A DNA stretch of 63,307 bases from Rhodomicrobium sp. R_RK_3 (GCF_002198715.1 NZ_MWLK01000017.1:1-63307); one strand, 5' to 3'; shown: positions 1 through 9,094, counted from the stretch's first letter. Numbers and translations: made by a program. The notes: generated by a model not told the origin, from the sequence alone.

Positions 1-20
1 CTCTTCGAATGAATACGCGT

Positions 21-56
21 AAACGCCGCCGAGCCCAAATGGGACGGCGGCGTTTT
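21..56 (+). terminator. Rho-independent terminator of a gene left of the window
   Basis: A 10-bp GC-rich arm (AAACGCCGCC) pairs with GGCGGCGTTT across a short loop and is followed by a T-run on the plus strand. The T-tail direction suits a plus-strand gene that ends before the window. It could also serve the minus-strand sigma factor that stops at 92, but the tail on that strand is poorer. Confidence 0.7.
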
Positions 57-91
57 TGTGTTTTTGGGGGGGCAGGGCAAGGGTCCGTCGC

Positions 92-1351
92 TCAGCGCTT
101 CGGCCGGCCACCCTCCGCCATCAGGCGGTCCAGATGCGTCCGGATATGCGCGGCCTCAGCCGCCGAATTCGCCCGCGCGATCGCCTGGTCGAAGGCCACC
201 CGCGCCTCCTCCTTGCGCCCCAGCTCCAAGAGCAGCGCGCCCTTCACCCCGAAAAAGTAAAAATACCCCGATAGCGGCCCCGCCAGCGGCTCGATCAGCG
301 CCAGCGCCGCCTCCGCGCCCCTCGCCTTCGCCACCGCGACCGCCCGGTTCAGCGTCACCACCGGCGAGGGCTGCATCACTTCCAGCGCCGCGTATAATTG
401 CTCGATCTGCGCCCAGTCCGTATCCTCCGGCCGCGCGGCCTGCGCATGCAGCGAAGCGATCGCCGCCTGCACCTGATACGGCCCCGGCCGGCGGTGCCGC
501 ACGGCCTTGTCGATCAACGCCACCCCCTCCCCGATCATCGCCTTGTTCCACAATCCGCGATCCTGGTCCTCCAGCAGCACGATGGCGCCATCGGCATCGA
601 GCCGCGCCGGCGCGCGCCCGTGCTGCAGCAGCATCAGCGCGGCGAGCCCCATGATCTCCGGCTCCGTCTGGAACAGCCGCAACAGCAGCCGCACCAGCCT
701 TATCGCCTCTTCGCAAAGCGGCGCGCGGATATGCGCTTCGCCGCCGCTCGCCGAATAGCCCTCGTTGAACAGCAGATAGATCATCGCCGCCACGGCGGCC
801 AGCCGCTCCGACCGCTCGATCGCCGACGGCGTCTCGAAGGCGACCTGCGCCTCGGCGACCTTGCGCTTGGCCCGCGTGATCCGCTGCTCCATAGCGCTCT
901 CGCTGACCAGGAACGCCCGCGCGATCTCCTTCACCGACAGGCCGGACACCACCCGCAAGGCCAGCGCGATCTGCTGCGCCGCCGGCAGTTCCGGATGGCA
1001 GCAGATGAACAAAAGCCGAAGGATATCATCGCGGTAATCCGCCTCGTCCAGCCGCTCGGCGACGGCGATCTCGGCATCGTCGAGGTCCGAGAGCACGGCC
1101 TCGTCCGGCAGCGGCGCCTGCTTCTTTTGCCGCCGCGTCGCGTCGACCCCGGCATTGCGCCCGACGAAAATCAGCCAGGCGGCGGGATCGCGCGGCGGGC
1201 CGTTTTTCGGCCAGGTCTTCAGCGCCCGCAAACACGCGTCCTGCACCGCCTCTTCCGCGGCGTCGAGGTCGCGGAAATAGCGCAGCAACGCGGCGACCGC
1301 CCGCGGACGCGCGGCGGCCAATGTCGAATGGATCCAGCTATCGTCGCTCAT
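92..1351 (-). CDS. ECF sigma factor, ECF42-like with C-terminal extension (DUF6596)
   Basis: This 419-residue protein is an extracytoplasmic-function sigma factor of the COG4941 type. The N-terminal 170 residues hold the sigma-2 region (YFRDLDAAEEAVQDACLRAL) and the sigma-4 helix-turn-helix (LSVKEIARAFLVSESAMEQR). The remaining 240 residues are an alpha-helical, TPR-like extension, far longer than a normal ECF sigma factor of about 180 residues. In the ECF42 group this extension is known to control activity instead of an anti-sigma factor. The start codon overlaps the stop of the upstream DGPF gene by four bases, so the two are translationally coupled. No anti-sigma gene is nearby. The regulon and inducing signal cannot be read from the sequence. 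Confidence 0.9.
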   Translation of the reverse strand: MSDDSWIHSTLAAARPRAVAALLRYFRDLDAAEEAVQDACLRALKTWPKNGPPRDPAAWLIFVGRNAGVDATRRQKKQAPLPDEAVLSDLDDAEIAVAERLDEADYRDDILRLLFICCHPELPAAQQIALALRVVSGLSVKEIARAFLVSESAMEQRITRAKRKVAEAQVAFETPSAIERSERLAAVAAMIYLLFNEGYSASGGEAHIRAPLCEEAIRLVRLLLRLFQTEPEIMGLAALMLLQHGRAPARLDADGAIVLLEDQDRGLWNKAMIGEGVALIDKAVRHRRPGPYQVQAAIASLHAQAARPEDTDWAQIEQLYAALEVMQPSPVVTLNRAVAVAKARGAEAALALIEPLAGPLSGYFYFFGVKGALLLELGRKEEARVAFDQAIARANSAAEAAHIRTHLDRLMAEGGRPKR

Positions 1352-1719
1352 GTCGCCCCGCCGCCTTGCCGGAACAAGGCCACCGGCCGGATTTCATAGG
1401 AGCCGCCCGGATTGGCGCGGCCGAGATCCTGCGCGATCTCCAGCGCTTCGTCGAGCGAAGCGCAGTCGACGATGTAGAAGCCGAGAAGCTGTTCCTTGGT
1501 CTCGGCGAAGGGCCCGTCGATGACCAGCGCCGGCTCGCGGTCCTTGCGCAGGGTGGTGGCGGCGGTGGTCGGCATCAGCCGGGCGACCGGCCCGAGCTTG
1601 CCCTGGCGCGTCAGCTTTTCCTGGACAACGGCGAGCCGGCCCATGACGGCCTCGTCCTCTTCCTTGCTCCAGCCGCAGACGACGTCTTCTGAATGATAGC
1701 AGAGGATGGCATATTGCAT
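1348..1719 (-). CDS. YciI/DGPF-domain protein, partner of the ECF42 sigma factor
   Basis: This is a 123-residue YCII-related protein. I start it at the ATG whose product begins MQYAILCYHS, the usual beginning of the family, and not at the longer open frame from 1788. The motif VIDGPFAETKEQLLGFYIVD contains the DGPF signature that names the family. Proteins of this type are the standard neighbours of ECF42 sigma factors, often as the target gene or as a partner. Its stop overlaps the sigma factor start by four bases, so they form a two-gene operon. The biochemical role of DGPF proteins is unknown. Confidence 0.9.
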   Translation of the reverse strand: MQYAILCYHSEDVVCGWSKEEDEAVMGRLAVVQEKLTRQGKLGPVARLMPTTAATTLRKDREPALVIDGPFAETKEQLLGFYIVDCASLDEALEIAQDLGRANPGGSYEIRPVALFRQGGGAT

Positions 1720-1941
1720 GGCGATCTTCCTTGATGCGCGCTTCCCTAAGGACGGATGGCTGCCGCCCGTTCCGACATCGAAACGCAAAGTTTGACGAGG
1801 ATTTCCAGCCGGCGTGACAGATGGCGCGGACGTTCTCCTCTTGATCGGGGCAAGATGCGAAATAATTACGCAGGAAGCGAGACCGTTTCGACCGGGCCGG
1901 TCGATCTTGGGCGATGGGGCGAAACGCTGTTAGGATGGGCG

Positions 1942-2895
1942 ATGCTGGCGAATATCGAGAGCCTTCAGAAATTCTCCGATCCGCAGATCACCGCGAAAGG
2001 CGAGCGCCGCGCGGCGGTCGGCCTGCGCGCGCTGGAAACGCTCTGGTTCAATACCGGCACGCTCTGCAACATCACCTGCGCCAATTGCTATATCGAAAGC
2101 TCGCCGCGCAATGACCGCCTGGCCTATCTGACTCTCGCCGATGTCAGCCGCTATCTCGACGAGATCGAGCGGGACCGCCTGCCGGTCGAACTGATCGGCT
2201 TCACCGGCGGCGAGCCGTTCATGAACCCGGAATTCCCCGCTATCCTCGAGACCACGCTGGCGCGCGGCTTCCAGACGCTGACGCTCACCAATGCCATGCG
2301 GCCGATGACGCGGCGCAAAGCGCAGATCGCGGCGTTCGCCGGCCGCTATGGCGGGCGGTTACGGCTGCGCGTTTCGCTCGACGACTGGCGGCAAACTGTC
2401 CACGACGCCGAGCGCGGCGCGGGCTCCTTCGAGAAAACGCTCGCCGGCCTCGCCTGGCTGACCGGGGCCGGGGCCGCGGTCGAAATCGCCGGACGGTTCC
2501 TGTCGGGCGATGACGAGGCTGCGATCCGCGCGGGCTATGCCGGCTTGTTCGCCCAGCACGGCATCGCCGTCGATTGCGCCGACCCGATGGCCCTGGTGCT
2601 GCTGCCGGAGATGAGCCCCGAGGCCGACCCGCCCGAAATCACCGAAGCCTGCTGGGGCATCCTGCACAAATCGCCCGAGGACGTGATGTGCGCGAGCGCC
2701 CGCATGGTGGTCAAGCGCAAGGGGGCGGACGCGCCGGCCGTGCTTGCCTGCACGCTGATCCCCTATGACGAGCGTTTCGAGCTGGGCGCCAGCCTGCGGG
2801 AGGCCAGCGGCAGCGTGGCGCTCAATCACAAATATTGCGCGACATTCTGCGTGCTGGGCGGCGCCGTTTGTGGCAAACCGCGCTCCGAATCCTAG
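1942..2895 (+). CDS. Radical SAM protein with C-terminal cysteine cluster
   Basis: This protein of about 317 residues is a radical S-adenosylmethionine enzyme. The iron-sulfur motif CNITCANC (CxxxCxxC) lies near residues 42-49, followed by the GGEP motif (FTGGEPFMNPEF) that binds SAM. The C-terminal third carries more cysteines, including CATFCVLGGAVC at the very end, which suggests an auxiliary SPASM-like cluster. The start at 1942 (MLANIES) is a choice: an upstream ATG at 1855 would add 29 residues. The next genes, a TVP38/TMEM64 membrane protein and a phosphoesterase-like protein, follow on the same strand and may form an operon. Substrate unknown; some TVP38-linked radical SAM proteins make arsenosugars, but I see no arsenic genes here. 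Confidence 0.85.
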   Translation: MLANIESLQKFSDPQITAKGERRAAVGLRALETLWFNTGTLCNITCANCYIESSPRNDRLAYLTLADVSRYLDEIERDRLPVELIGFTGGEPFMNPEFPAILETTLARGFQTLTLTNAMRPMTRRKAQIAAFAGRYGGRLRLRVSLDDWRQTVHDAERGAGSFEKTLAGLAWLTGAGAAVEIAGRFLSGDDEAAIRAGYAGLFAQHGIAVDCADPMALVLLPEMSPEADPPEITEACWGILHKSPEDVMCASARMVVKRKGADAPAVLACTLIPYDERFELGASLREASGSVALNHKYCATFCVLGGAVCGKPRSES

Positions 2896-3011
2896 GCGAG
2901 ACATCACAACCGGCGCCAAAATCATCAATTCGGGGTGAAACCCCTGATATCCGCCTCCGCCGGCGCCAAATCGTTGCTAAGAGAAGCCGACCGGAACGCC
3001 GGTCGCATTGA

Positions 3012-3851
3012 ATGAGCTCGGCCGCGACGGACAGGGTCCGCGCCGGATTGCCCGGACTCATCACGGGCTTCCGAGCGTTTTTCTTCGGCAGGACACGACT
3101 GGACAGGCAGATGAACCCGCGCGCATGGCTGTACGACCGCCGCTTCTGGCTTGCGGCCGCCGCGATTGCCGCTTTCGCCGCACTGCGCCTGCTGGGTGTC
3201 GGCGATTACCTGACCTTCGACACCATCCGCCTCTACCGCCAGGACCTGACCGCTTTCGTCGCCGAACACACCCTTCTTGCCGCCCTCACCTATCTCGCCG
3301 TCTATGTTGTCGCGGTGTCGTTTTCGGTGCCTGGCGCGGCGGTGCTGACCATCGCCGGCGGCTTCCTGTTCGGCGCGCTGGCCGGCGGCGCGCTGTCGGT
3401 GGTCGCCGCCACGACCGGCGCGACGCTGGTCTTCCTGTTCGCGCGCGTCATCTTCGGCGAGGATGCGCTGGAGCGTTTCGGGGCGCCGGCGAAAGCCTTA
3501 GCCGAGGCGATCCGGGAGAATGCGGCCCCTTATCTGCTGGTGCTGCGGCTGGTGCCGATCTTCCCGTTTTTTCTCGTCAATTTGATTCCGGCCTTTGCCG
3601 GAGTCAGCACCCTGACCTATGTGCTGACGACATTTTTCGGCATCATGCCAGGGACGGTGGTGTTCGCGCTGGCGGGCGGGGGTCTCGGCGGCATCATCGA
3701 TCGCGGCGAGGAGATTTCCATCGGCTCGGTGCTGACGCCGGAGATCGTCGCCGGTCTCGTGGGGCTGGCGCTGCTGTCTTTGCTTGCGATCCCGCTGAAG
3801 AAGCGCTTCGGCCGCCAGCCGGTTGCCGCGCGCCCCGTGGATGAGGTGTAA
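3012..3851 (+). CDS. TVP38/TMEM64 (DedA-like) membrane protein
   Basis: This 279-residue integral inner-membrane protein belongs to the TVP38/TMEM64 (SNARE-associated Golgi, VTT domain) family. Hydrophobic segments occur at roughly residues 45-65, 90-140, 180-205 and 240-260. The family hallmark region is visible as SVPGAAVLTIAGGFLFGALAG near residue 105, followed by RLVPIFPFFLVNLIPAFAGVS. Members are implicated in lipid scrambling or membrane homeostasis, but the substrate here is unknown. The first 33 residues are poorly hydrophobic, and an internal ATG at 3111 could be the true start. The stop codon abuts the start of the next gene, so the two are co-translated. Confidence 0.88.
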   Translation: MSSAATDRVRAGLPGLITGFRAFFFGRTRLDRQMNPRAWLYDRRFWLAAAAIAAFAALRLLGVGDYLTFDTIRLYRQDLTAFVAEHTLLAALTYLAVYVVAVSFSVPGAAVLTIAGGFLFGALAGGALSVVAATTGATLVFLFARVIFGEDALERFGAPAKALAEAIRENAAPYLLVLRLVPIFPFFLVNLIPAFAGVSTLTYVLTTFFGIMPGTVVFALAGGGLGGIIDRGEEISIGSVLTPEIVAGLVGLALLSLLAIPLKKRFGRQPVAARPVDEV

Positions 3852-4805
3852 ATGGCATTGCAGGATGTGCTGGCGGCCCGGGCAGGCCGCATCTGCCCGG
3901 CGGATTACGCCACCGACCCGGCACGGCTGGCGCGGGCGGCCGATTTTAATGCCGAAACGCTCTACGTCGTCGGCGGCCTCTACGGCAACGCGCTGGCGCT
4001 CGACGCCATCGAGGCGCTGGCGGCGGACGAGCCGCGTTCGGTAACCATCGTCTTCAATGGCGATGCGCATTGGTTCGATGCCGAGCCGGGGGCGTTCCGC
4101 GATCTGGATGCGCGGCTTGCCCGCTACCCGGCCATTCGTGGCAATATCGAATGCGAAATCGCGCGAGCCGAGGATATCGGCGCGGGTTGCGGCTGCGCCT
4201 ATCCGGTCGATGTGAGCGACGCCGTCGTGGCGCGCTCGAACGCCATATTGGAGCGGCTGAAGGCGGTTGCCGGCGCCGAGCATCGCGCCCGTTTCGCCGC
4301 GCTGCCGCCGGCGCTCGTCGCCGATGTCGGGGGCTTGCGCGTCGGCATCGTGCATGGCGATGCCGCCTCGATCGCGGGCTGGCGGTTCGCGCGCGAGACT
4401 CTGGACGCCCCGAATGCCGTTCCCTGGCTCAACCAGATGCGCGCCGTCTCGCGGGTGGACATCTTTGCCTCCACCCACACTTGCGCGGCGGTCATGCGCG
4501 ATTTCCCCCTGCCCTCAGGCCGCCTGACCGTCGCCAATAATGGCGCGTCGGGCATGGGCAATTTTTCCGGCGAGACATCCGGTTTGCTGACGCGAATCTC
4601 CGTCCACCCCTGCCCGCACACGCCCCGCTACGGCGTGCGGCACGGGAATGTCGCCGTCGACGCCATCGCCATTCCCTTCGATGCCGATGGATTTCTCCGC
4701 CGGTTCGACGCCATCTGGCCGGCCGGCTCGCCCGCGCAACTGTCATACCGCGCCCGCATCTCAGGCGAGGGGAGCGGCCCGCCGCTGGGCGAGGCGCTGC
4801 CTTAA
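3852..4805 (+). CDS. Metallophosphoesterase-like protein with degenerate first motif
   Basis: This 317-residue soluble protein has the motif order of calcineurin-like phosphoesterases: GGLYGN (residues 41-46, in place of GDxHGN), NGDAHWFD (69-76, the GDxxD-type motif), RGNIE (96-100, the GNHE motif), then GIVHGD and STHTC (the GHTH motif). The first motif lacks the metal-binding Asp and His, so activity may be altered or absent. A tail motif NNGASGMGNF is also seen. The ATG directly follows the stop codon of the membrane protein gene, with GAGGTG inside that gene's end as ribosome binding site. The gene is the last of the radical SAM operon and converges on the DUF4142 gene with a four-base gap. 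Confidence 0.7.
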   Translation: MALQDVLAARAGRICPADYATDPARLARAADFNAETLYVVGGLYGNALALDAIEALAADEPRSVTIVFNGDAHWFDAEPGAFRDLDARLARYPAIRGNIECEIARAEDIGAGCGCAYPVDVSDAVVARSNAILERLKAVAGAEHRARFAALPPALVADVGGLRVGIVHGDAASIAGWRFARETLDAPNAVPWLNQMRAVSRVDIFASTHTCAAVMRDFPLPSGRLTVANNGASGMGNFSGETSGLLTRISVHPCPHTPRYGVRHGNVAVDAIAIPFDADGFLRRFDAIWPAGSPAQLSYRARISGEGSGPPLGEALP

Positions 4806-4809
4806 TCCC

Positions 4810-5352
4810 CTATTGCAACTGGCCCGTCGTCTGCGGCAGGGCGAGTTCCTGGGCGTGCTTCAGGTGCATCTGCAGGACCGGCAGGGTCTGCGAGGCCCAG
4901 GCTTGCAGCTTGGGATCGTCGCCCTTCTTGATGTAGCCTTCGAACAGGGCGATGGCTTCCTCATGCGCGGCGATCTGCATCGAGCGGTAGGAGCGGTCGA
5001 AATCGGTGCCGGAGGCCGTTTTCAGCTTTTCCATCATCTGCTCATGGGTGTCGTCGAGCTTGCCGGGGATCTGGGCGGCGGCGACCATCGACTTCATCTC
5101 GTCGGCAAATTTCTCGTGGTCCTTGATCATCATAGCCGCAAAGGCCAGCACGTCCTTGTTCAAGGACTGCGTCTGCGCGAGCTGGCTGGACTGAATCTCG
5201 AACATGCCGCCGATGCCGGCGAGCTTGGCGAAGTCCGTGACCGTCATCGGGCCATCGGATTCCTGCACGGCTTGCGAGGCGGGCGAGGTGTTCTGAGCGA
5301 TGGCCGGAACGGCGGCAACCGCCAGAGCGGCGGCGATCAGCAGCGTTTTCAT
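4810..5352 (-). CDS. Exported DUF4142 protein
   Basis: This 180-residue protein starts at the ATG giving MKTLLIAAALAVAAVPAIAQ, a clear Sec signal peptide cut after the AIAQ region. The longer open frame from 5418 adds only an unlikely extension. The mature part is helical and matches DUF4142: a ferritin-like four-helix bundle with MIKDHEKFADEM and IAAHEEAIALFEGYI helices. It carries acidic and histidine pairs, but metal binding in this family is not settled. The protein probably acts in the periplasm, and members are often stress-induced. It converges on the radical SAM operon and lies 108 bases downstream of the flavoprotein gene. Confidence 0.88.
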   Translation of the reverse strand: MKTLLIAAALAVAAVPAIAQNTSPASQAVQESDGPMTVTDFAKLAGIGGMFEIQSSQLAQTQSLNKDVLAFAAMMIKDHEKFADEMKSMVAAAQIPGKLDDTHEQMMEKLKTASGTDFDRSYRSMQIAAHEEAIALFEGYIKKGDDPKLQAWASQTLPVLQMHLKHAQELALPQTTGQLQ

Positions 5353-5460
5353 CTTTGTCTCCGAATGTCCTGTCCCTGCCGGACGCATCGCCCGCAGAGC
5401 CCGTGGGGAGAACCGCAAGGGCGCGGCATATGTTCCCGGGCGGCGCTTGCGCGAGGCTGG

Positions 5461-6384
5461 TCAGCGGGGGCTCGGCGGCAGGCTATTGTGGATGGCGGTG
5501 CTGGCGATGGCGGCATGGCCGACGGCGACGCTGATCTGATGCAGGTCGGAGACGACATCGCCGGCGGCGTAGAGGCCGGAGACGCGGGTGCGCTGGCGCT
5601 GGTCGACGACGAGGCAGCCCGGCCCGTCGCATTCGGCGCCCAGACGCAGCGCCAGATCCGAGCGCACTTGGGCGCCGAGCGCGGGATAGACGACGTCGAA
5701 TTCCTCGCGCTCGCCGTCCGGGTAGATGGCGGTGAAGCCGTCCGCGCGCGGCTCCATGTCGATCAGCGCGGCGCGGGAGACGCCGATGCCGGCCTCGCGC
5801 AGCTTTGCCATGAGGCTTTCGTCCGGCGCGGCGGGGGATTCGGTGAGCAGGACTTCGATCTGCGCGGAATAAGTGCGCAGGAACAAAGCCTTCTTGGCGG
5901 CGGTCTCGAACGGGCCGAGCACGCCGATGCGCTGGTCCATGGCCTCGTAGCCGTCGCAGATCGGGCAGTAGCGCAGCGCGCCGGTCTTCAGCGCCTTCTT
6001 GATGCCCGGCAGCGCGGGATCGATGTCGACGATGCCGGTCGCGATCAGGATCGAGCGCGCCTCGACGCCGCCGCCCTCGACCCGCGTGATGAACAGCAGC
6101 TCCCCTTCCCGCTCGACGGCTTCGACCCGCCCCCTGACGAGGCGCGCGCCGAAATTCTCGGCCTGGCGGCGCATCAGCGCGAGCAGGTCGGGGCCTGAAA
6201 TGCCGGAATAGCCGGGATAGTTGTGGCTCTCCGGGATCAGCCCGGCGCGGCTCTCGCCGTCATCGACGACGAGCACGCTGCGGCGGTAACGCGCCAGATA
6301 GGTCGCCGCGGTCAGGCCGGCGGGGCCGCCGCCGACGATCAGGCAATCGAGGGCCGGCAGGCGGCCAGGCTTGTCGTCGGGCAT
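5461..6384 (-). CDS. Thioredoxin-reductase-like NAD(P)/FAD oxidoreductase
   Basis: This 307-residue protein is a pyridine-nucleotide disulfide oxidoreductase of the TrxB type. The FAD-binding GxGxxG motif appears as [12 protein letters not shown] near residue 12. The redox-active pair is CPICDGYE, corresponding to CxTCDG of thioredoxin reductase, and the FAD C-terminal motif is [20 protein letters not shown]. The length is close to that of bacterial TrxB (about 320). I start it at the ATG giving [10 protein letters not shown] and not at the longer open frame from 6441. CPIC in place of CATC suggests a side branch of the family whose partner protein is unknown. It is downstream of the GNAT gene on the same strand. 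Confidence 0.88.
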   Translation of the reverse strand: MPDDKPGRLPALDCLIVGGGPAGLTAATYLARYRRSVLVVDDGESRAGLIPESHNYPGYSGISGPDLLALMRRQAENFGARLVRGRVEAVEREGELLFITRVEGGGVEARSILIATGIVDIDPALPGIKKALKTGALRYCPICDGYEAMDQRIGVLGPFETAAKKALFLRTYSAQIEVLLTESPAAPDESLMAKLREAGIGVSRAALIDMEPRADGFTAIYPDGEREEFDVVYPALGAQVRSDLALRLGAECDGPGCLVVDQRQRTRVSGLYAAGDVVSDLHQISVAVGHAAIASTAIHNSLPPSPR

Positions 6385-6451
6385 GGCGATCGGCGCTCGC
6401 TCTCTCGAGGACGTTGAGCTGCGAACAACGCGGCCGGGCAATTGTTCCCGG

Positions 6452-6973
6452 CTACGCTGCCGATGCCCGGCTCTGAGTGCCCAGCGCCATGCGCATGAAG
6501 ACGGTGTCGAAGGAGGCGGGCTGGCCGAACACCACCGTGGTGAAGCGCTCTTCCTTCAGCCGTTCGAAGCCGAGCTGGCGGTAAAGCCCGACCGCCGCGA
6601 CCTGGGTGCGCGTCACATGCAGCTCGATTTCGGCAAATCCCAGTTCCACGGCGCGCGCGATCAGCCGTTCGGCGAGCATGCGGCCGATGCCGCGCCCCTG
6701 CATGGCTTCGTTGACATGCAGCTTGCACAGCTCGACCTTGCCATGGCCGTGCGGGGCGAGCGCGCCCATGCCGATCAGCGTGTCGCCGTCGAGCGCGACC
6801 AGCATGTCGCCGCCGGCCTCGCGCCATTGCCGCGTCTTGGCGATCATGCAGCCATGGAAGGCGAGGTCCTGGATAAAGCCAGCCTGATTGCGCTGCACCG
6901 ATTCATGGTAGAGCGCGCAGAGCGGGACGAAATCCTCCTCCTTGGCGCTGCGGACGATGACGGTGTCGATCAT
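6452..6973 (-). CDS. GNAT-family N-acetyltransferase
   Basis: This 173-residue protein has the GNAT fold. The acetyl-CoA binding motif is [18 protein letters not shown] (Q/RxxGxG/A), followed by [19 protein letters not shown], a typical motif B. The start [15 protein letters not shown] is chosen because its ATG overlaps the stop codon of the upstream M20 peptidase gene by four bases. The coupling suggests that the two products act together, for example in modifying or releasing an acylated amine, but that is inference. The acceptor substrate cannot be told from the sequence. Confidence 0.88.
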   Translation of the reverse strand: MIDTVIVRSAKEEDFVPLCALYHESVQRNQAGFIQDLAFHGCMIAKTRQWREAGGDMLVALDGDTLIGMGALAPHGHGKVELCKLHVNEAMQGRGIGRMLAERLIARAVELGFAEIELHVTRTQVAAVGLYRQLGFERLKEERFTTVVFGQPASFDTVFMRMALGTQSRASAA

Positions 6974-8355
6974 GCCGCGCGCCCCGCCTCGGCGAAGAGC
7001 AGGTCGCGGTAGCAGCGCGTCAATTGCGCGAGATCGGCGATGGCGCAGCACTCGTCGGCCTGATGCATGCCGCCGGTCCGCCCGAAGGCGCCGGGATGCG
7101 CGGCGCGGGTGAGGCCGCCTGCTTCGGGCAGGCCGAGCTCGATGATTTCGGCGCCGGGAAAATGGTCGTGGATGAAGCGTCCGTCGGTCGTGCCGCCCTT
7201 GGCGTCGAGCGCGGGCACGGGCCCGCAATGCCGGGCGACGATAGCGGATGCAAGCGCGGCGAGCGCGCCGGGGGCAGAAAAATAAGGCATGGAGGCCGTG
7301 TCCGAATTGGCGATCACCCTCAGCTTCGACAGAAGTGGGGCGTCAGGATGACCGTTAGCCCATCGGGGTAATTTTTCAAGTAAGGACTTAACCTTGCCCG
7401 AAAGTGTTGCCGTGGATTCGTGATGGGTGAAGCGGATGTTCCACAAGGCGGAGGCCTCGCCGGGAATGATCGCCGTGGCGCCGAAATCGCCGCTCCTGGT
7501 GGCGACGGTCTCGAAATTGGTGGCCGGCATTTCCGGGCTGGCATCGTCCCAGCGATGGGCGTGCAGGACGGCCAGCGCCAGGGCGAGGGCGCGGTTGGGG
7601 TTCTCGAACAGATGCTGATAGGCGGCGTGGCCCTGGACGCCGGTGGCCGTGATGGTGCCGCACAGGCTGCCCCGCCGCCCGACCTTGATCGCCTCGCCGA
7701 ATATCTCCTCCGAACTGGGCTCGCCGACGATGAAGCCGCTCGGCCGCTTGCCGGCGGCGGCCATCCATTCGAGCACGCGGCGGCTGCCATTGGCGGCGGC
7801 CCATTCCTCGTCGGTGGTGATGAGCAGGCTGGTGCCGACGGCGCCGCCTTCGGCCCGGCGCCGCGCGGCGAAATCGGCGGCGGCGGCAGCGAAGGCGGCG
7901 ACAGCGCCCTTCATGTCGGTGGCGCCGCGTCCGAGCAGGAAACCGTCCTGGATCTCGCCGGAGAAGGGACCGGAGCGCCAGAGGCTGTCGTCGCCGGGCG
8001 GCACGACATCGGTGTGGCCGAGGAAGCAGAGGCCGGACCCGGCGGAGGCGCCCGGCCAGTCGATATAGAGATTATCGACGGGGTAGCCCCATTTGGCATG
8101 GCCGCCCTGGAAGCTCAGCCATTCGCAGCGCGCGCCGGCCGGCTCCAGGAAATCGGCGAGAAGCCGCAATGTCCGGGCGGCGGCGGGACGCAAATCCGGC
8201 GTCACCGGCGTCAGGCTCGGCACGCGGACCAGCCGCCGCGCAAGCTCGATGGCATGATCTTCCTGCGGCAAGTCTTCGCCTTCTCGCACGTCCCATGGGG
8301 AATGGTCCGGATAGGCTAACGCAGGATCGGCAAATCTCAGAGACGATTTGCGCAA
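6970..8355 (-). CDS. M20-family metallopeptidase, DapE-like
   Basis: This 461-residue protein is a zinc-dependent M20 amidohydrolase closest in motifs to succinyl-diaminopimelate desuccinylase. Zinc and catalytic residues are visible: GHTDVVPPGD (H114, D116), GRGATDMKG (D147) and TTDEE (E183, E184). A C-terminal GMHQADECC segment supplies a last histidine. It is longer than DapE (about 380) with an N-terminal stretch rich in charged residues; a GTG at 8289 would remove 22 of these. Pairing with a GNAT gene and a VirK-like gene is unlike dapE in lysine operons, so it may be a different desuccinylase or peptidase. Gene start lies 33 bases after the VirK-like gene. Confidence 0.82.
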   Translation of the reverse strand: MRKSSLRFADPALAYPDHSPWDVREGEDLPQEDHAIELARRLVRVPSLTPVTPDLRPAAARTLRLLADFLEPAGARCEWLSFQGGHAKWGYPVDNLYIDWPGASAGSGLCFLGHTDVVPPGDDSLWRSGPFSGEIQDGFLLGRGATDMKGAVAAFAAAAADFAARRRAEGGAVGTSLLITTDEEWAAANGSRRVLEWMAAAGKRPSGFIVGEPSSEEIFGEAIKVGRRGSLCGTITATGVQGHAAYQHLFENPNRALALALAVLHAHRWDDASPEMPATNFETVATRSGDFGATAIIPGEASALWNIRFTHHESTATLSGKVKSLLEKLPRWANGHPDAPLLSKLRVIANSDTASMPYFSAPGALAALASAIVARHCGPVPALDAKGGTTDGRFIHDHFPGAEIIELGLPEAGGLTRAAHPGAFGRTGGMHQADECCAIADLAQLTRCYRDLLFAEAGRAA

Positions 8356-8388
8356 AGCATGCCGCCGAGAGCGCGGGCCGCCGCGCTG

Positions 8389-8823
8389 CTACCAGACGAA
8401 GCGGGCTCCCGAGGGGATCTTGCAGACAATCGGCTCCTGCTTGGCCGTGCCGGCTGGCGTGACGCGCGTCAAGGTCAGGCTGAGCTGGCCATCGGTGCGG
8501 AGATTGTAGCGGACATATTCGGTGACCGGCTGTCCGGACGGATCGAGCGTCTGATGCACGTCGGAGAAGAGGACGCCCTTCTCGGGCAAGGCGATGAAGG
8601 CGTGGATTTGCAGCCCGGACTGCATCGACGGGCCGGGCTTGCCGTCGCCCGACACGCATTGACTGAGGTCGGTCAGCACCTTGACCGGCTTGGCGCTTTG
8701 CAGGGCGCCGAGGATTTCGGCATAGCCCGGGGCCTCGGACTGCGCGCGGGCCGGGACGGCCGCGGCGAGGAGCATCGACGCTCCCAGAATGGCTGGACGG
8801 CAGGAAAATTTGAGCCTGTGCAT
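8389..8823 (-). CDS. VirK-family exported protein
   Basis: This 144-residue protein begins MHRLKFSCRPAILGASMLLA and has a signal peptide that ends at ...VPARAQ. The mature part matches the VirK family first seen in Agrobacterium: LLGALQSAKPVKVLTDLSQC, then SGLQIHAFIALPEKGVLFSD, and a closing EPIVCKIPSGARF. Two cysteines (in LSQC and IVCK) could form a disulfide in the periplasm. The function of VirK proteins is not established. The longer frame from 8982 is not used, because the ATG at 8823 opens a clean signal peptide. It is the first gene of a possible minus-strand operon with the M20 peptidase. Confidence 0.78.
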   Translation of the reverse strand: MHRLKFSCRPAILGASMLLAAAVPARAQSEAPGYAEILGALQSAKPVKVLTDLSQCVSGDGKPGPSMQSGLQIHAFIALPEKGVLFSDVHQTLDPSGQPVTEYVRYNLRTDGQLSLTLTRVTPAGTAKQEPIVCKIPSGARFVW

Positions 8824-8985
8824 ATCGCTCCCGTGGTGGGTGTGAAGGTTGAAGCCAGCGGGAGCGGGGTCGTCTGCGGCGCTCCCGCAGGGCTTGCGAT
8901 AGGCGGCCAAGATCGCGCGATGATGTTGCGCGGGATCTAATCGGCTACATCGGTAACCCAGGCGCTTAAGAGTGCATCCCACATT

Positions 8986-9094
8986 CGTCGTCCCGGGCGC
9001 CGCGAAGCGGTGAGCCGGGACCTAATCATCGATCCGCGAACGCTGCTGTGAGAGGAGAGGCGAGTTGGCCCCGGCTCTTCGGCCGGGGCGACGG
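8986..9094 (+). repeat. Family B dispersed repeat, copy 1
   Basis: The element opens with CGTCGTCCCGG, contains GAGCCGGGACCT, and closes with GGCCCCGGCTCTTCGGCCGGGGCGACGG shortened here to its hairpin GGCCCCGG/CCGGGGC. Related copies lie at 25441-25546 (inverted), 53426-53523 and 63231-63307. It is a non-coding, structured intergenic repeat. Confidence 0.75.

Noticed and set aside
4648-6198. Plus-strand open frame of 516 codons
   Set aside because: It is antisense to the DUF4142 and flavoprotein genes and lacks any recognisable motif.
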